Shown: positions 24,762 to 34,539, counted from the first letter of the stretch. The stretch: DNA of 64,000 bases from Bog-257 sp963805985 (GCA_963805985.1 CAWDWG010000005.1:496001-560000); one strand, 5' to 3'. The notes: generated by a model from the letters alone, not told the origin. Made by a program: numbers and translations.

Positions 24762-26414
24762 CTACAGTGGCGGCGGGGCGGTCATGTCCGGCATCGATTT
24801 CGGCGCCGCAACCAGGACCTCGGCGCGGACGATTTCGGCTACGGCCATTGCCATTACGGTGTCGTCGTGGGCGCCTGCGGCGGCCGAACATGTGCCGTCG
24901 GGATGACGAACGAAGGTGCGGCATTCCTCCAGCAGGCGCGGACTGAGAAACATGAACGGCGCGGCCGAGAGCAGGCCCGCGAGGTTTTCAAGCATTCGCG
25001 GACGAGTGGCGACGTTGGTCACCCATCCCGGCTGGCCGCCGGTTTGATAAAGGTTGGTGTAGCCCTGGCCCATGGTGAGGCTGACGAGTACGGCGTAGCC
25101 GTGATTGTTGCGCTCGACGGCGACGAGGGCATCGTTGTATAGACGGGCCAGCCGGGCAACCTGTGCGGCCAATTCGTTGATGGAATAGTGGCCCTGGAGT
25201 TCGGCACACTGCACGCCATTGCTCTTCTCGATCACTTGAACGCAGGAATAGTCGCCGTAGGTGCCGCCTCCGGCGGGGTCGACGCCGATGATGTATTGCT
25301 TGGCGGCGTAACCGTTGCCGGCGGCTACCGGCGGAAAAAAGGTAAGTAAGCGGCCGTGATCGGCGGTTTCGATGATGGGCGCACGCTGCAGGAGGCGCGC
25401 CTTGATGATCTCCGTGTCGAAGACACAATCGCCTGACGCGAGAAAGCAGCTCTCGGGATCCTCCGCATATTCCTCAGGCGAACGATTGCGGAAGTTAGCG
25501 CGCATCTCGCGACGGAAGGCGATCTGCGCGGCGTCAAGACTTTGCTTCTGCATGAGCTTGATTTCCTCATCCGTGAAGTCGGCGATCTCGAGCGGGCGGC
25601 GATAACTGGGCTCCCACCACCAGGGGTAGAAGTGGCGCTGGTAGCCGGTTTCAGGGGCGCGATGCCATTCCTCGTAAAACGTCCCTCCGGCACCGTTGGC
25701 GGTGGACTCGAGAAAGATCTCGCCATCGGGCGGAACGGCGGCGCGCAGCGAGGCCAGCGTTTCCGAAACATCGCGCGGCCAGCGGGCGACCTCCGAGCAG
25801 TGGAGGTTGTGGATGGTCAGCCCGCGGCCGGCGTTGGGGTCCGCCGCGGTTTCCACGCGGTACTCGCTATCGAGGAGCGGAAACACGATCTGGCGGACAT
25901 TGGCGCGCGAGGTTACGAGCGCGCCCTTGCGCAGCGGTTCCGGCAGGTTGTCCAGGAACCGGTGCACGATGCGGAAGATTTCTTCGGCGGAGCGCTGGTC
26001 GTGAGCGACCTGGACGCTGAGCGTGCCTTCGCGCGTGATGCAGTTGATGAAGAAACGCGCGGCGACGTAAGTGGTAACGCCGAGCTGGCGCGCTTTGAGG
26101 ACGATGTTGCGATTGGTGCTGGCGCGCTCCAAATCCTGCTGAGCGCGGTTGAGCTTGAGGTTGCGCAGGCGGCCGTTCTTGCCGCGAATCTTTAGCAACC
26201 CTTGCATGAGGCACCCGCGCCAGGTAGAGGGAAAGCCTGCCGCCTCTGCCGGGCCGACGTCGCTGCCGGTAAACGGATTGTCGCCGAGACGCGGGGCGTA
26301 GGTCTGCAGCGCCTCCGCGGTCATGCGCGGTGAAAACTCTGGCAGTTTCAGCTTAGTAATGGGGCTGTCGGTTGCGGGAGTTGCTTTCGTTGGTTTTGTT
26401 TTGGTCGTAGACAT
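24762..26414 (-). CDS. phage terminase large subunit
   Basis: DNA-packaging motor ATPase and nuclease, 550 residues from ATG 26414. The ATPase domain has an adenine/Walker A region NIVLKARQLGVTTYVAARF (about 104-122) and Walker B EIFLESTANG (about 232-241). The nuclease domain has IIGVDPAGGGTYGDYS (about 375-390), VAVERNNHGYAVL and the closing AHDDTVMAMAVAEIVRAE. The exact palindrome at 26431-26445 lies 16 bases upstream of the start. No small-subunit gene is recognisable. Confidence 0.93.
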   Translation of the reverse strand: MSTTKTKPTKATPATDSPITKLKLPEFSPRMTAEALQTYAPRLGDNPFTGSDVGPAEAAGFPSTWRGCLMQGLLKIRGKNGRLRNLKLNRAQQDLERASTNRNIVLKARQLGVTTYVAARFFINCITREGTLSVQVAHDQRSAEEIFRIVHRFLDNLPEPLRKGALVTSRANVRQIVFPLLDSEYRVETAADPNAGRGLTIHNLHCSEVARWPRDVSETLASLRAAVPPDGEIFLESTANGAGGTFYEEWHRAPETGYQRHFYPWWWEPSYRRPLEIADFTDEEIKLMQKQSLDAAQIAFRREMRANFRNRSPEEYAEDPESCFLASGDCVFDTEIIKARLLQRAPIIETADHGRLLTFFPPVAAGNGYAAKQYIIGVDPAGGGTYGDYSCVQVIEKSNGVQCAELQGHYSINELAAQVARLARLYNDALVAVERNNHGYAVLVSLTMGQGYTNLYQTGGQPGWVTNVATRPRMLENLAGLLSAAPFMFLSPRLLEECRTFVRHPDGTCSAAAGAHDDTVMAMAVAEIVRAEVLVAAPKSMPDMTAPPPL

Positions 26415-26772
26415 GACGATTAGCGGCCTATCCCACAATGTGGGAGATTGCTTCTGAGGCGGCCTGAAGGCCGCCTGGGTGAAGTGCCGTCCCCGAGGGA
26501 CTTGGCGTACAAATTGGCGCACGCCCACCGCTGAAGCGGTGGGCTTTCTTATTCCGCCCCGCAGGGCGAGGCTGGAGAAGATGCGGGGCGCACGATGTTG
26601 GCAAGTACCAAGTACTACCTGCCGATTTCGGCAAACCGCAGATCCCTCCGCTCGGGCTGAAGCCCTCGGTCGGGATGACAAATCAAGACTGGGCGCGGGC
26701 AGTTTACCCGGTTGTCAGAGCTGCCCGCCCCAGCCAACGGACGGCTAGAACGGGGCACTCTAAGGAGATCAA
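26415..26772. other. 358-bp gap between the beta-helix gene and terminase
   Basis: Holds the exact palindrome (26431-26445), a hairpin built on CCCACCGCTGAAGCGGTGGG (about 26523-26545), and a copy of the GATCCC...CGGTCGGGATGACA host repeat (about 26638-26690). No gene is seen. Confidence 0.6.
26431..26445. promoter_or_regulatory. palindrome upstream of terminase
   Basis: Exact TCCCACAATGTGGGA, 16 bases from the terminase start codon. Confidence 0.78.
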
Positions 26773-29700
26773 TCACTGGATGGTCTGGCAGTAAAAGGTT
26801 GACCCTTTGACCCAGTCGGTGTTGGGCATGTTGAAGGTGAACCTAATGGTGTCGGCGTTGGCCAGGTTCTCGCTGCCGGTGTTGTTGTTGCTGGGGCCGG
26901 CGAGGATGCTGGTGCCGCCGATGATCGGGCTGACGTTGATGATCTGCGAAGTGAGCGATGAGATGGTGTAGATCTCGATGTCGCTATCGAAGTTTTGCGA
27001 GCTGCTAGTGAGCGAGCCGTAGGCGACCGTGCTGCTGCCCAGCGTCCATTTGTAGGTGACGGCGGTGCTGGTGCTGGAGTGGGTCCAGCGGGCGACGCAT
27101 TTGACGCCCTGGCCGGTGGCGAAGGTTCCGGCGGGCAGGGTTGCGGAGTAGATCGTCTGATCGGAGCTGTTGCCGGTGAACTGGGCGGTGTTGGCTTGCA
27201 TCGTGCCTCCCACAATGTGGGAGCCCTGGGTGGGGATCGTTGGCTTGTTGCTCAGATCGTTGTAGCTGCCGGAGGTGGCGACCGTGGCAGGGGCTTGACC
27301 GTTGATTTGCCAACGGTCGGATTGGGGTAGTTGCCGCTGAGGTCGCCACCGGCGGGGCCGCTGGGGCTGCCGCCGCCGAAAGAGCCACAACCGTTGCAGG
27401 TTGTGACATTCAACGTGCCGATAGTTGCGGTGGTGGAGTTCATATCCGTGGCGTAGACCTCGGGCCAGCGAACGTTGGGATCGCCGATCCAGCGGACGCT
27501 GGTGTCGCCGGTTGCCCAGATGGGAATGAAGGTCCAGGTGTTGGTGTCGTAACCGGGATTAGTCCAGCGCCAACCCATGCGGGATTGATATTCGGGCGTC
27601 TGGCCGAACTCGGTGCGACTGAAGGTGCCGAATTTCAGGCCGCCGGTGAAGTATTTCGTGTTGTCACCGTTGCCGATGGCGGCGATGTCGGTGGAGCTGT
27701 CGCTGCCGACGCCGAACATCTCAGTGGGCGTGCCGTTGGGATTGCCCTGCATGAAGGTGTTTGGCAGGAAGGTGAAGGCCTGGTTGCCGAAGACCATTCC
27801 GTTGCTGAGATAGAAGACAGGCTGTTTGAGCGCGGCGGCGGTGTTGGCGATGAGCTGGCCGCGAACGGTGTCGTTCAGGATGTTCACGTAGCCGTTGAGG
27901 TAGAAATTTTCCATCTCGAACTGGATCGCGCCGGGGCCGGTGCTCTTCGCGAAGTTTTGCTGCGAGGTGCCGAAGGCATAACCGCCGTCGATCTTAACGG
28001 AGGCGAGGACGGAATTGGTCGTCGTGGTAGCGAGGATGACGGGATCCTGCACTTGCGGATTGCAGATGGTGCTTTCGGCTTCGGCTTTGAGGCCGTGGAT
28101 GGTCAGCGTGCCGGCGGAGTTGAAATTGGCGCCGATCAGCGAGGTCTGGTTGCAGTCGCCGCTGATGCCGTTGAGAACGGCGATTCCGGAAAGATTCGTC
28201 AAGGCCACGCCCGAACCGGTAACCGCACGATTGCTGGTTATGTTGGTGATGTCTGACGGTGTGGCAGCGTAGCCGATGTCTTCAAAGTTGTTGTTGTAGC
28301 AGGCGGAGAATTCGATGTCGTGAACGCTGGCGACTTCGCCCATGTTTTCGACTTTGAGGCAATCGCCGGCGGTCTGATTGGCGCCGTTGCCGACGAGGCG
28401 GAGGAAACCAATCTCTCCCCAGTGCCACCATTGCGGACTTGTCGTGCCGCTACCGACCGTGGAAGTTGCGATCAGATCGGCATTCAAGGCGTTGGCGGGC
28501 TGAACAATTGTCCCGTGATTGGTGGAGGTGCTTGCGCCCAGCAAACGGGCACCTGGCTGGATGATGATTCCGGCGGTCACATTGTTGCTGCCGTTATTGA
28601 AAGTGATGGTGGAGTTGATGGTGTAGGTCGTGGCGGCAAGTCTGACAATGACGGAGTCGGGAATGTTGAAGCCGGGACCGGTGTAGGGCGCGGTGCGATC
28701 GTCTATGACCGTGCCCAGGGCCGCGCCGTTGTTGGAAGCGGCGTTGATCGCGGCCTGGATGCTCGAGTAATGGCTGACGAAATATTCGTGGCCGGGAATG
28801 TCGCGGGCGGAGAGATCGCCGGCAAAGTTGGCGTTGCCGGTGGTGGGATCCATCTGCGAAAGGATGGTGGCGCCACCGGCGTTGACGATGCGCTCATTCC
28901 ACGAGCTGAAAGTTTGGGGCCCGTTGCCTGCTACCACAACGTCAGAGCCAGAGGCGCTCTGATTGCCGGAGAAGCGAATGTTGGTCGCGCCGTTCCAGGC
29001 GACGACAGCGGCGGCCGTGGTGGAGTTGGTGACGTTATCGTAAGCCACCGATCCGGCGCTGGCCGGCGAGGGATAGGTGAAGCATCCGGTGTTGTAGTTT
29101 TGGCCGGGCGAGGGGCTGGTAGCGAATGGATTGCTGCAACTGTTGCCGATGATGTTGGCGGGACCAAGCGTTCGCACGGCGTAGAGGCCGGGGGAATCGA
29201 AGTCGTTGCCGGTAATGGTGACGTTGCTGTCGGCGGAGCTTTCCAGATCGATGGCCGACAGCTGCTGGCCTGTGGTCTGGCCTTGGCCGGAGCAGGGATT
29301 GTCGCACTCTCCTGCGCGACAGGCGCCGCGGAAGGAATTGGCGGAGATCACGACGTCGGTGACGGCGGCCGAGGCCGCGATGTCGTAGGTGTGGCCCATG
29401 ACGAAGACGTTGCCGGCAATGGTGGAATCGGCGAGCGGCGAGCTGATGTTGATGTGCGTCTGCGAGGCGCAGTTGTAATTGCCGTTGATGCTGGTGATGA
29501 AGTGATTGCCGGTGATGGCGAGGTGCGAGGTGGTGTAGTTGGCGGAAGAATTGATGGCAATGTCGTTGTACTTGGTGATCCAGAATTGGTTGTCGTTGAT
29601 GGTGATGCCGTTGCCACCGTTGAGGGTGATGGCGTTGTAGTGAGAGCCGAAGAAGAGATTGCCTTCAATTTCGATGGTGAACAGGCCGGCGGCGTAGTTA

Positions 29701-32700
29701 TTGAGGCTGGAGCTGGTGAGAATGATGGGATTGAAGGTGTTGCCGTCGAAGGTATTGCCGGCGATGCGGCCGGCGCTGCCGGTGGATTGAATGCCGATGC
29801 CGCATTCGAACCAATTGTCCTCGATGGTGAAGCCGGAGTACTTCAAGGTGTTGATGCAGGTTTGTCCGCCGCTGAGCGGCGTGCTGAACATGACGCCGCG
29901 GACGCCGTTGTTGAGGCCACCGGCGTCGAGCGTCCAGGTGCCGGCGTTGTTGTAGGCGCCGAGGTAGAAGAGTTGCTGGTAGAGGTTGCTATTGAAGAGG
30001 ACCAGCGAGGTGGCGGACTGGTCGGCTCCGACGATCTCATCGCCGTTGCGGCTGCCGATGGAGTTGCTGAAGAAGTATGTGCCGCGTGGGATGAAGATGC
30101 GACGGCCGGGACTGGGCGTGTAGAGGCCGTTGGGGCCGGCGGCGCTGGTGCAGTTCATCATGTTGCACCAGGCGCCGAGGTTGTCGGTGCCGTAGAAGAA
30201 CAACTGGGTGGAGGTGGTGAGGACGTTCGTCGCGAGCGTGACCGTGCCGGAGGGACAGGAGGGCGAGCAGGCGGCGACGGTCGTGGTCAAGACCGAGCCG
30301 GAGGAACCCGCGCCGAGGAAGTTGACCATCTTGCCAATGTCGGCCGCGGTGAAGGTTGCGCCAGTGCAGGCGACATTGGGCGAACCGGCATTGCCGGTGC
30401 AGGTGTTCAGCTGCATGCCATCGCCTTTGACGCCGTAGTTGCGGACGTCGAGGACGGGGAAGTTGGTGGTGCTGAGGTCCTGGGCGGTCGAGACCGTGGC
30501 GTTTAAGCCTAGATCGCTGATGGTGGCGATGGTTGAGCCGCCGATGGTCCAATCGAAGCCCGCTGAAGCGGGGATGGTGTAGAAGAGGCTGTCGGCGGGG
30601 GCGAGGGATTCGGTTACTTGAACGCCGGAGTCGCCGGAGGCGATGCTGCCGTACTTCTCGTTCTTTACCACAATGTGGGAGGCGGTGCTGGATATCCCAC
30701 GTTGTAGGGGTTGAGTGCGATTGTCGTCGGCTTCGATGCCGTCGAGAAGGATGTTTTGCGAGCCGCTGTCGAGCGAGACGACATTGGAGGCTGGGCCAGA
30801 TGAGGCTCCGCCGTTGAAGGAGACTACTTTGGAGGCGACGATGTCGGAGCTGGCGATGAAGGACAGGCACGATGCGTAGGACTGGAGGCAGTTGAGGTCG
30901 TCGATTTCCAGCATGGAGGAATCTTCGACGGCCATGCCGCCGAGATCGGGCTGCGGCGAAGTGCTCAGCGCGCCGCCGGACCACTGGACGTCTTTCACGG
31001 AGCTGTTGGTGACGTACTTCAGATGGACGCCGTGAGCGGGATAGCTGGGGACAGCGGAATCATGCGGCTTCGCCCCAAGCAGCGAGATCTGAGTGGCGGG
31101 CTGGGCGGAGGTGCCTTCGATGAAGATGTTGTCCCAATCGCCGGAGTTATTGCCGTAGTTGGACTCGGAGACATTCGGCGAGCTGATGTTTTCAAAGCCG
31201 ATGGCGAATTCGGAAGAGCCGTTGCCGTAGAGATTGGCGTTGCCGACGTTGATCCAGGTGACCGCGCCGTCAGTTGTGGTGCAGCCGACGGTCTGACAGA
31301 ACTGTGCGGGACGCGTGGATCCGGTGGTGCCGATGTGCTGGGTGTAATAGGCGTAGGCGCCGGGATTGTTCGAAGCCGGCAGAATGAACTTGGGCTCGAG
31401 ATAGGTGTGGGTGGTGAGCCAGTCGCCGCCCAGGTTGCCGTCGAGGTGCAAGCCGTAAAGCTTGTTCTCCCACGCTGTGGGAGCTACGAGAGCGTTGCCG
31501 CTGGAGACGATGTGCCAGCCGTCGGCGGCGTTGTTGTTGGACTGGGACATGCCGGAGATGCGGCTGTCAGCGCCCAGGACGACGCCATCACCGCCGCTGG
31601 AGTCGGAGACGGTGTTGTAGAGATCGTTCTGGCCGGCGATGGCGAGCAGGTTGGCGGCGGTGAAGGCGGTGGCGTGGACGCCTCGAATCTTCATGGAATA
31701 GACGGCAGGAGCGAAGATGCCGAAGGTGCCGAGGCTGTTGCCGTTCAGGGAGCAGTCGAGAATCTGCGTGGCGTCGGCGGTGTGGTAGTTGCCATGGTTA
31801 ACTTCGGCGTCGGCGAAGTTGGCGATGAGCGGCGCGGCCGCGCCGGAGATGAGAGTGGAGGCGGAGGTCTCCAGCGCGGCCGCTGCGGGGCAGGCGATGA
31901 CGACGTTGGGCGCGGTGATGTTGATACCGGGAGAGCCGTTGAAGGTCCAATTGCCCGCGCCGAACAGGAGCGTCACAGGCTTATTGATCTGAAGAATGGC
32001 GTTGCAGGTTTCGCCGGGCGAGAAGCCGCGAGCGTCAACCGTGCCACCGGCGGCGGGAAGCGCGCCGATGGCGGCATTGATCTTGGCGCAGGGATCGGGC
32101 TGAGGATAGTTGGCGGGATTGGGCACGCCGTTGGTGGTCTGCACGGTAAGCGTGGTGAAGTTGCCGGTGTTGGGCGTGACGTTGCCGATAGGCGGGGGCG
32201 AGGAAAGATTCGCGCCGCTGCCGCCGTTGGCATCGACGTAGGCCTTGTTGGCAGCGTCGTTGGGATTCTGCGGAGTGGGGACCGAAGGCGCGCTGGTGAA
32301 CGTCTTTACGCCGGCGACGGTTTGGGCGTCGGTGAGATCCATGTAGTGGGCGTCGGCCCAGGTGCGAGTGAGGAACTGCGCGGCCTGATTGGCCGGGGCC
32401 AGCGTGCTGCGAATAGCGCCTATGGTGGTGGTTTGCAGCGCCGGGACACTCCAAAATTCGCTGCTCGTCGAGCCATCGTCGAGTTTATAAGTCACCCTGT
32501 AATACGAGCCGGCGGGCGTGGCTCCGGCGTTGGGCGCGAGAGCGGCGCCGAACTGGCCGTTCGGGCCGAGTGTCACCGTGAGATTTCCGGCGGCGACTGG
32601 CTGGCCGGCAGCAGTGGTGAAGGCGTTCCACAGGACGACGACGCTGCCTTGCGCGGGAGAGCCGTCGGCGCGATAGACGGTATCGGTAATCTGACACAAT

Positions 32701-32807
32701 GTCAGACCTCCGCCCTGGGCGAAGGCGGGGTGCGGCAACAGGATGGTGAAGGCGATGGAGATCAGGACAGAAAAAAACCGCCGTGCAAGGCGGGGAGTAG
32801 TCGGCAT
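26773..32807 (-). CDS. giant beta-helix (pectate-lyase-fold) surface/tail-spike-like protein, one frameshift
   Basis: About 2,011 residues if one missing base near 27310 is allowed for. The frame ends at 27252 after GDLSGNYPNPTVGK and continues in the next frame as INGQAPATVATSGSYNDLS. It begins with a Sec signal peptide (RRFFSVLISIAFTILLPHPAFA), then a fibre-like domain (DGSPAQGSVVVLW) and ADAHYMDLTDAQTVAGVKTFTSAP. Two long right-handed beta-helix regions follow, one starting with NVRNYGVKGDGMQLN. The C-terminus has the tail-fibre motif GDLSGNYPNPTV. Palindromes lie at 27208, 30666, 30695 and 31468. A polysaccharide-binding or depolymerising role is inferred from the fold. Confidence 0.75.
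27208..27222. repeat. palindrome inside the beta-helix gene (3' part)
   Basis: Exact TCCCACAATGTGGGA, read in the downstream frame as SHIVGG. Confidence 0.8.
30666..30709. repeat. two adjacent palindrome copies in the beta-helix gene
   Basis: TACCACAATGTGGGA (30666-30680, 13/14) and TCCCACGTTGTAGGG (30695-30709, 11/14), 14 bases apart. Confidence 0.6.
31468..31482. repeat. palindrome in the beta-helix gene
   Basis: TCCCACGCTGTGGGA (13/14), read as APTAWEN. Confidence 0.7.
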
Positions 32808-33191
32808 GGCGAATGCCTCTCTGGTCGATATACGGTGTTGTCCCACATTGTGAGACATGGTGAAACTTTCTCCCACCCTATCGCCAATGGATGGCGATAA
32901 GAGTGGGGCACTGGTGGTGATGATAAAGCAGCGCGACGTTTTCCCGGGCTGTCGAAAACCTTCGTGCAAGCTCAAGGCAGGCTCGGGGGCACTTGTGCGG
33001 TCAATGCGGCAGGCGGGACGCCTGCCTGACAGCCGGCCGGAGGCCGGCGCTACGATTGCACTGCCCGCGTCTCGGACAGCGCGAGACTTGGGGCACCCAC
33101 GGTGATGTTCGTGACGAACCGCAGATCCCTCGGTCGGGATGACAAATTCATCGGGATGACACATTCATGGCCAGTCGAGGTACGACCCAGG
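32808..33191. other. 384-bp gap with repeats
   Basis: Contains the palindrome at 32841-32855, a GCCGGCGCTAC-ended repeat piece (about 33005-33053) and a copy of the CCTCGGTCGGGATGACA family (about 33117-33146). No gene is seen. Confidence 0.55.
32841..32855. promoter_or_regulatory. palindrome upstream of the beta-helix gene
   Basis: TCCCACATTGTGAGA (13/14), 33 bases upstream of the start at 32807. Confidence 0.65.
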
Positions 33192-33695
33192 TTAGCGTCC
33201 AACTGAAGGACGCGAACCTGGGGCACCGGACTGTTCCGTACCGGGCTGTTCGGCTGGGGCGTAGGTGCGGATGAAGTTTTCTACGCTGGCGACGTAGACG
33301 TCGGCAAAGTCGACGACGGGGCGGCGCGCCTGGATGACGCCCATCGCGTCCTCGAGGCCGAAGCCGAGAGCGCGAAGGATGGCCAGCGTCATCATGGGCG
33401 CGCGATGCACGCCGGCGGCGCAATGAATGAAGACCCTGGATTCGGGATCGTCGAGAGCGGCGAGGGCGAAGTCGACGCCCTGCCGGAAAAGCTCAGCCGG
33501 CTTGGGCTGGAAGTCGTCGTCGGTCGGATTCCAGAGGACCTTGACGCCGTAGGGCTCGGCCAGGCGGGTGTCGTCGTATTCGAGCTGCATGTCGATGATG
33601 TGAGTGACGCGGGCGCGCACCACTTCGATCATTTTGTCGTCGGTCCAGATGCCGCCGCCGACGGCGATGCGGTCGGTAACCCAGGTCATGTCCAT
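33192..33695 (-). CDS. dual-specificity (tyrosine/serine) phosphatase
   Basis: 167 residues. The cysteine-phosphatase signature HCxxGxxR is present as HCAAGVHR (about 91-98), and a candidate general acid Asp lies in PTDDDFQP (about 58-63). WVTDRIAVGGG at the N-terminus matches DSP domains (recognition strand before the core), and the AILRALGFGLEDAMGVIQARRP helix is also typical. It would remove phosphate from protein Tyr/Ser/Thr or from small substrates. It lies within the phage block between the first small gene and the beta-helix gene, so it is probably accessory cargo. Two 7-bp arrays (33701-33772) start five bases from its ATG. Confidence 0.88.
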   Translation of the reverse strand: MDMTWVTDRIAVGGGIWTDDKMIEVVRARVTHIIDMQLEYDDTRLAEPYGVKVLWNPTDDDFQPKPAELFRQGVDFALAALDDPESRVFIHCAAGVHRAPMMTLAILRALGFGLEDAMGVIQARRPVVDFADVYVASVENFIRTYAPAEQPGTEQSGAPGSRPSVGR

Positions 33696-33700
33696 AAGCA

Positions 33701-33772
33701 GCCAGTTGCCAGTAGCCAGTGGTCAGTTGTCGGATGCGGCTCGCAGCCGTCGGCTGTCAGCTATCGGCTATC
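33701..33772. repeat. two 7-bp tandem arrays upstream of the phosphatase gene
   Basis: 33701-33728 holds four heptamers close to GCCAGTN (GCCAGTT, GCCAGTA, GCCAGTG, GTCAGTT). 33745-33772 holds four of the RGCYRTC form (AGCCGTC, GGCTGTC, AGCTATC, GGCTATC). Confidence 0.82.
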
Positions 33773-33831
33773 AGCGAAAAACAGAGCGACCGTTCCAGTA
33801 TAGGGGTTGGCAGAGCTGCGAGGATGTGACG

Positions 33832-34296
33832 TTATGCTGTCTCGGCGGCGAGCGGCGTGGAACTGGGCGGCTCGACGCCGATGCTGCGGAAGAAGGCGTT
33901 GATCGGGTTGTTGGACTCGGGATCGTCGACGGGAGGCGCAGCGACGGCGGCCAGAGCCGGTGCGGGCGGCTCGGAGTCGGGAGTGGGGAGCGAGTAGACG
34001 CCGGCGAAGTCGAACAGCGCCTTGGCGGCGAGGTAATTGCCGGCGAGCGCGAGGTTGATGATGGAGTCGTTGATCTCGCGAACCTTGGCCCAGATGGCGC
34101 GCTTGACCAGTTCGACAATGCGCTGGCGCGCACGCAGGGAGGAGAAGGCCTTGGACGGCTTGGCGGCGGATTTGGATTCCGGCTTGCCGGAGTCTTTGGA
34201 GTTGGGGCGCGCGGCCAGCAGTTTCTTGTAGGCAGGACTGTTGGGGCCGGGCATGGAGGCTTGCTTCTTACCGGAAGAATGCTTGGTGAAGGTCAT
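33832..34296 (-). CDS. hypothetical protein, first gene of the phage block
   Basis: 154 residues from ATG 34296, with AAGGAACC as ribosome site. Basic Lys/Ser-rich N-terminus (MTFTKHSSGKKQASMPGPNS), a helical core (SSLRARQRIVELVKRAIWAKVREINDSIINLALAGNYLAAKALFDFAGVY) and a Pro/Ala/Glu-rich tail. No family motif is recognised. The helical DNA-binding-like core and its place ahead of the terminase would fit a small terminase or regulatory protein, but that is speculation. Confidence 0.62.
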   Translation of the reverse strand: MTFTKHSSGKKQASMPGPNSPAYKKLLAARPNSKDSGKPESKSAAKPSKAFSSLRARQRIVELVKRAIWAKVREINDSIINLALAGNYLAAKALFDFAGVYSLPTPDSEPPAPALAAVAAPPVDDPESNNPINAFFRSIGVEPPSSTPLAAETA

Positions 34297-34330
34297 AACG
34301 GTTCCTTGAGGATGACGGTTGCAGATTGAA

Positions 34331-34449
34331 GGTCCGATGCGACAAGTTGCTGCAGTTCGAGACGGAAGAGTCCAGCCCTTGAGGCGCGCCGGATTGCCGG
34401 CCGAACCAGACGGTTCATCGGACCGGGCAGTGAAGCGCCTCAGGGGCTG
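34331..34449. other. structured leader-like region with interleaved stems
   Basis: GGTCCGATG (34331-34339) pairs with CATCGGACC (34416-34424). CAGCCCTTGAGGCGC (34373-34387) pairs with GCGCCTCAGGGGCTG (34435-34449) with one mismatch. The two pairings interleave, as in a pseudoknot. A GAACC-AGAC-GGTTC stem-loop (34403-34416) lies inside. It is just upstream of the first phage-block gene on the minus strand. Confidence 0.5.
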
Positions 34450-34518
34450 AAGTGGAGGGCAAGGCGTCAGGAGAGGCATCTTGCCGGAAATCCATCGGCG
34501 GAGGTGCAGAAACAGCAA

Positions 34519-34539
34519 AACCCAGCGCTTGGCTGGGTT
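34519..34539 (-). terminator. hairpin, possible attenuator or terminator
   Basis: AACCCAGC (34519-34526) and GCTGGGTT (34532-34539) form an 8-bp stem. On the minus strand it runs into TTTTGCTG, a weak T-tract. It lies between the AT-rich putative promoter region and the first phage-block gene. Confidence 0.45.

Noticed and set aside
17796..26445. TCCCACA-N-TGTGGGA as an inserted mobile repeat
   Set aside because: Copies inside genes keep frame and family-like residues and have no flanking duplication, so in-place selection fits better than insertion.
28320..32900. Two very long plus-strand open frames (728 and 625 codons) opposite the beta-helix gene
   Set aside because: Gly/Val/Ala/Asp-rich products without any family motif, mirrored from the minus-strand repeats. 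The minus strand has signal peptide and fold motifs.
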